Notes under the pieces: model-generated
Told to the model about the DNA's origin: nothing
What the model saw: only the letters and a program-made list of their open reading frames with translations
The model's database searches: none
Program-made: the position numbers and the translations under genes
Shown: one piece after another, positions 13,658 through 15,176 of the stretch
How positions within the stretch are numbered: position 1 is the first letter of the stretch
How the letters are laid out: every line of letters starts with the position of its first letter
Assembly: GCA_035542755.1 (NCBI GenBank)
Contig: DATKKU010000001.1
Coordinates: 1 to 15,176 of the forward strand
Reading direction: 5' to 3'
DNA length: 15,176 nucleotides
Source of the DNA: RYN-425 sp035542755
GTDB taxonomy: Bacteria; Patescibacteriota; Saccharimonadia; Saccharimonadales; UBA10212

Positions 13658-14719
13658 ATGAGTCTATCAATTGGAATTGCTGGCTTGCCCAACGTCGGCA
13701 AGAGCACACTATTTAACGCGCTGACTGACGCCGAGGCACTAGCGGCTAACTATCCATTTGCCACAATTGAACCGAACACAGGAATTGTTCCAATCCCCGA
13801 TGAACGGTTAGCCAAACTGGCCGAAATATATAAAACCGATAAAATAGTCCCGGCTACGGTGACGTTCGTTGATATTGCCGGCCTAGTGGAAGGAGCCAGT
13901 CGGGGCGAGGGCTTGGGCAATCAATTCCTGAGCCACATCCGCGGCTGTAACGCCATCTGCCAGGTTGTGCGAGCCTTTGAGGATTCGGAAGTTACCCGCT
14001 CGGGCTCCAAAGACGCCGCTCACGACATTGAAATTATTAATACTGAGCTGGCTCTGGCCGACATTGTTACTGTTAATAATCGCCTGCCCCGTCTGGAAAA
14101 GGAGCTTAAAAGCGACCCCAAACTAAAGCCGGTTTACGAGACTGTTGCTAAGGCTAAAGAACTTTTGGAGGCCGGACAAAACTTACGCGAACTGGACCAA
14201 GAGCACCTAGCCGATCTGCATCTGCTGAGCGCCAAGCCGGTTATCTACGTATTTAATGTTGATGAGCACACACTAGCTGACGAGCCCAAAAAACAGCGGC
14301 TCAAGTCCCTGGCCAAGGGCGACTGCATTTTTATCTGCGCTAAATTAGAAAGCGAGCTGCGCGGACTAGACGAAACCGACCGTACGGAGCTGCTAGCTAG
14401 TTACGGGCAAAAGCAGAGCGGCCTGGTACAGCTAATCCACTCGGCTTACGATACTCTGGGCCTGCAGAGTTATTTGACGGCCGGTGAGAAAGAAGTCCGG
14501 GCCTGGACAATTCTCAAGGGTTCCACCGCCCCGCAGGCTGCCGGCGTTATCCATACTGATTTTCAGCGTGGTTTTATTGCCGCCCAAGTTGTTGATTACG
14601 AAGATTTAATTACCGCCGGCTCCGAAGCCGCCGCTCGCGCCGCCGGCAAGGTCCGCACAGAAGGCAAAGACTACATAATGCGGCCTAATGATGTAGTTGA
14701 GTTTAGGTTTAATGTTTAG
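13658..14719 (+). CDS. ychF: Redox-regulated ATPase/GTPase YchF (Obg family)
   Basis: 353 residues, full length. P-loop GLPNVGKS (9-16), switch NYPFATIEPN (31-40), G3 DIAGLVEGASRGEGLGNQF (72-90), and NVDE (200-203) in place of NKxD, the change that makes YchF prefer ATP. The G3 region has the hydrophobic Leu-Val in place of a catalytic Gln. The C-terminal TGS domain is complete (LQSYLTAGEKEVRAWTI to VEFRFNV). YchF binds ribosomes and is a near-universal translation/stress factor. One oddity: the last motif reads MRPNDVVEFRFNV, whereas the family usually has Gly-Asp here, and a diverged second copy just downstream does have MRPGD. The start ATG at 13658 is leaderless by the promoter evidence. 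Confidence 0.97.
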   Translation: MSLSIGIAGLPNVGKSTLFNALTDAEALAANYPFATIEPNTGIVPIPDERLAKLAEIYKTDKIVPATVTFVDIAGLVEGASRGEGLGNQFLSHIRGCNAICQVVRAFEDSEVTRSGSKDAAHDIEIINTELALADIVTVNNRLPRLEKELKSDPKLKPVYETVAKAKELLEAGQNLRELDQEHLADLHLLSAKPVIYVFNVDEHTLADEPKKQRLKSLAKGDCIFICAKLESELRGLDETDRTELLASYGQKQSGLVQLIHSAYDTLGLQSYLTAGEKEVRAWTILKGSTAPQAAGVIHTDFQRGFIAAQVVDYEDLITAGSEAAARAAGKVRTEGKDYIMRPNDVVEFRFNV

Positions 14720-14723
14720 ATTT

Positions 14724-14758
14724 TCGGGAAGATAGCCCGAGTGGCGGATTCATTCCGC
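14724..14758. other. Two small hairpins after ychF
   Basis: TCGGG (14724-14728) pairs with CCCGA (14736-14740) across a 7-base loop. GCGGA (14744-14748) pairs with TCCGC (14754-14758) across a 5-base loop. Together with the terminator-like hairpin at 14769-14795 they fill nearly all of the 72 bases between the two ychF ends. I recognise no RNA gene here. Confidence 0.5.
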
Positions 14759-14768
14759 ACCCGGCGCG

Positions 14769-14795
14769 ATAAGAAACCCCGAAGGGGTGTCTTAT
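14769..14795. terminator. Hairpin terminator between ychF and the convergent gene
   Basis: ATAAGA-A-ACCCC-GAA-GGGGT-G-TCTTAT: two stacked stems (six and five pairs) separated by one mismatch, with a tight loop. On the minus strand the loop reads C(TTCG)G, a very stable tetraloop, followed by TTTCTTAT. It therefore serves best as a terminator for the gene entering from the right edge, and probably also for ychF. Confidence 0.65.
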
Positions 14796-14849
14796 ACTGC
14801 ATTATGCGACCTGGTGATGTAGTTGAGTTTAGATTTAACGTTTAGATTT
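14796..14849 (+). pseudogene. Second copy of the ychF 3' end (remnant)
   Basis: These 54 bases match the end of ychF (14670-14723) at 47 positions, offset by 126 bases. Read in the same frame they give IMRPGDVVEFRFNV and a stop at 14843-14845. From Ile onward the only amino-acid difference from ychF is Gly for Asn; the other changes are silent. Both the family consensus (Gly-Asp) and the silent substitutions indicate that this stretch was once the end of a working ychF. No start or upstream domain remains. The frame from the ychF stop (TAG, 14717-14719) to this stop is open, so read-through would produce a 41-residue extension. Confidence 0.75.
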
Positions 14850-14854
14850 AATAC

Positions 14855-15176
14855 CTAATCTATCACCGGCTGAGGATAGTAGCCGACGTGCATTAAGTGG
14901 TTAGTGTAGGCGTTGGGGGTAAAGCGGTGAGAACCGTTCATAGCAGCATAGCCTATGTGTTTTGGCAGGTGTGGTTTTGGCAGGTGCATGGAGTGCGTCA
15001 TCGTCTGCTGGGCTGGCAAACTTGCCGTTGATAGTGAAACACTGGACGACGCCTGCTGATTTTGCGGCGCTGGTGTATAGGGCTGAGCAGACCGCGCCAC
15101 CAGAGGGGCCGGTGCACTGCCAGCCTGCGGCTGATATTGTCTAAGCTGCCAAACTTTTTGCTGTACAAAGCTGGTT
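14855..15176 (-). CDS. Unidentified Pro/Gln-rich protein, C-terminal part
   Basis: The reverse frame is open from the right edge to TAG at 14855, giving 106 codons with the N-terminus outside the window. A GTG at 15100 is internal; nothing suggests a start there. Composition is low-complexity: Gln, Pro, Ala and Ser dominate the first half (VQQKVWQLRQYQPQAG, QPYTPAPQNQQ). A doubled HLPKP/HLPKH follows, and then a more ordered, aromatic end (HIGYAAMNGSHRFTPNAY, HVGYYPQPVID). The C-terminal block looks conserved in character and may be a small domain after a flexible linker. No family recognised. The gene converges on ychF, with the hairpin at 14769-14795 between. Confidence 0.6.
   Translation of the reverse strand, partial: TSFVQQKVWQLRQYQPQAGSAPAPLVARSAQPYTPAPQNQQASSSVSLSTASLPAQQTMTHSMHLPKPHLPKHIGYAAMNGSHRFTPNAYTNHLMHVGYYPQPVID
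14959..14988 (-). repeat. 15-base tandem duplication in the right-edge gene
   Basis: Two adjacent 15-base units (14959-14973 and 14974-14988) agree at 13 positions and encode HLPKP-HLPKH on the minus strand. It is the second in-frame 15-base duplication in the window, after the one in pilO. Confidence 0.8.

Noticed and set aside
14730..14800. tRNA-like text (GCCCGAGTGGCGGA resembles a D-arm) downstream of ychF
   Set aside because: No matching acceptor stem, anticodon arm or T-arm (no TTCRA loop) can be built. The bases fold instead into simple consecutive hairpins.
1..15176. Alternative genetic code (UGA recoded)
   Set aside because: Four genes end at TGA exactly where their family length is complete and neighbours begin, so UGA is a normal stop.

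Overview
The window looks like a chromosomal segment from a Patescibacteria/CPR bacterium, most likely Candidatus Saccharibacteria (TM7). This placement is inferred from gene content, not from a search. The reasons are: a compact type IV pilus operon with no secretin gene; a pilin N-terminus of the style known from that group; short intergenic gaps; and TGA used as an ordinary stop (pilM, pilO, the YihY-like gene, the nucleoside phosphorylase), which argues against the UGA-recoding CPR lineages (Gracilibacteria, Absconditabacteria). GC content is close to balanced by eye.

Region 1 (1-7145, minus strand) is a type IV pilus operon. In transcription order it holds pilM, pilN, pilO, an 88-residue single-pass membrane protein, pilB, pilT, pilC and, after a 104-base gap, a prepilin whose 3' part lies outside the window. 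Junctions are very tight, from a 4-base overlap to a 13-base gap. PilM/N/O and possibly the 88-residue protein would form the inner-membrane alignment platform. PilB powers extension, PilT powers retraction, and PilC is the membrane platform. PilB has no cysteine, so the usual four-Cys zinc site is gone.

Region 2 (7192-10468, minus strand) holds a secreted protein with beta-helix-like repeats just upstream of pilM, a RimK-type ATP-grasp ligase with a basic tail, and a YihY/BrkB-type membrane protein.

Region 3 (10587-13538) is a nucleotide-themed accessory stretch. A Nudix hydrolase lies on the plus strand. On the minus strand are a nucleoside phosphorylase and, behind a near-consensus promoter, a two-gene unit of a divergent DHH-motif protein and a lincosamide/aminoglycoside-nucleotidyltransferase-like protein.

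Region 4 (13658-15176) holds the GTPase gene ychF (plus). It is followed by a block of three hairpins and then a second, diverged copy of the last codons of ychF. An unidentified Pro/Gln-rich protein enters from the right edge on the minus strand.

Expression signals show a consistent split. Genes inside operons have clear Shine-Dalgarno sequences. Several promoter-proximal genes (pilM, the secreted protein, the Nudix gene, ychF, perhaps the RimK-like gene) instead have a -10 hexamer only 6-11 bases before the start codon and no convincing Shine-Dalgarno, which predicts leaderless mRNAs. No tRNA, rRNA, CRISPR array or insertion sequence was recognised.
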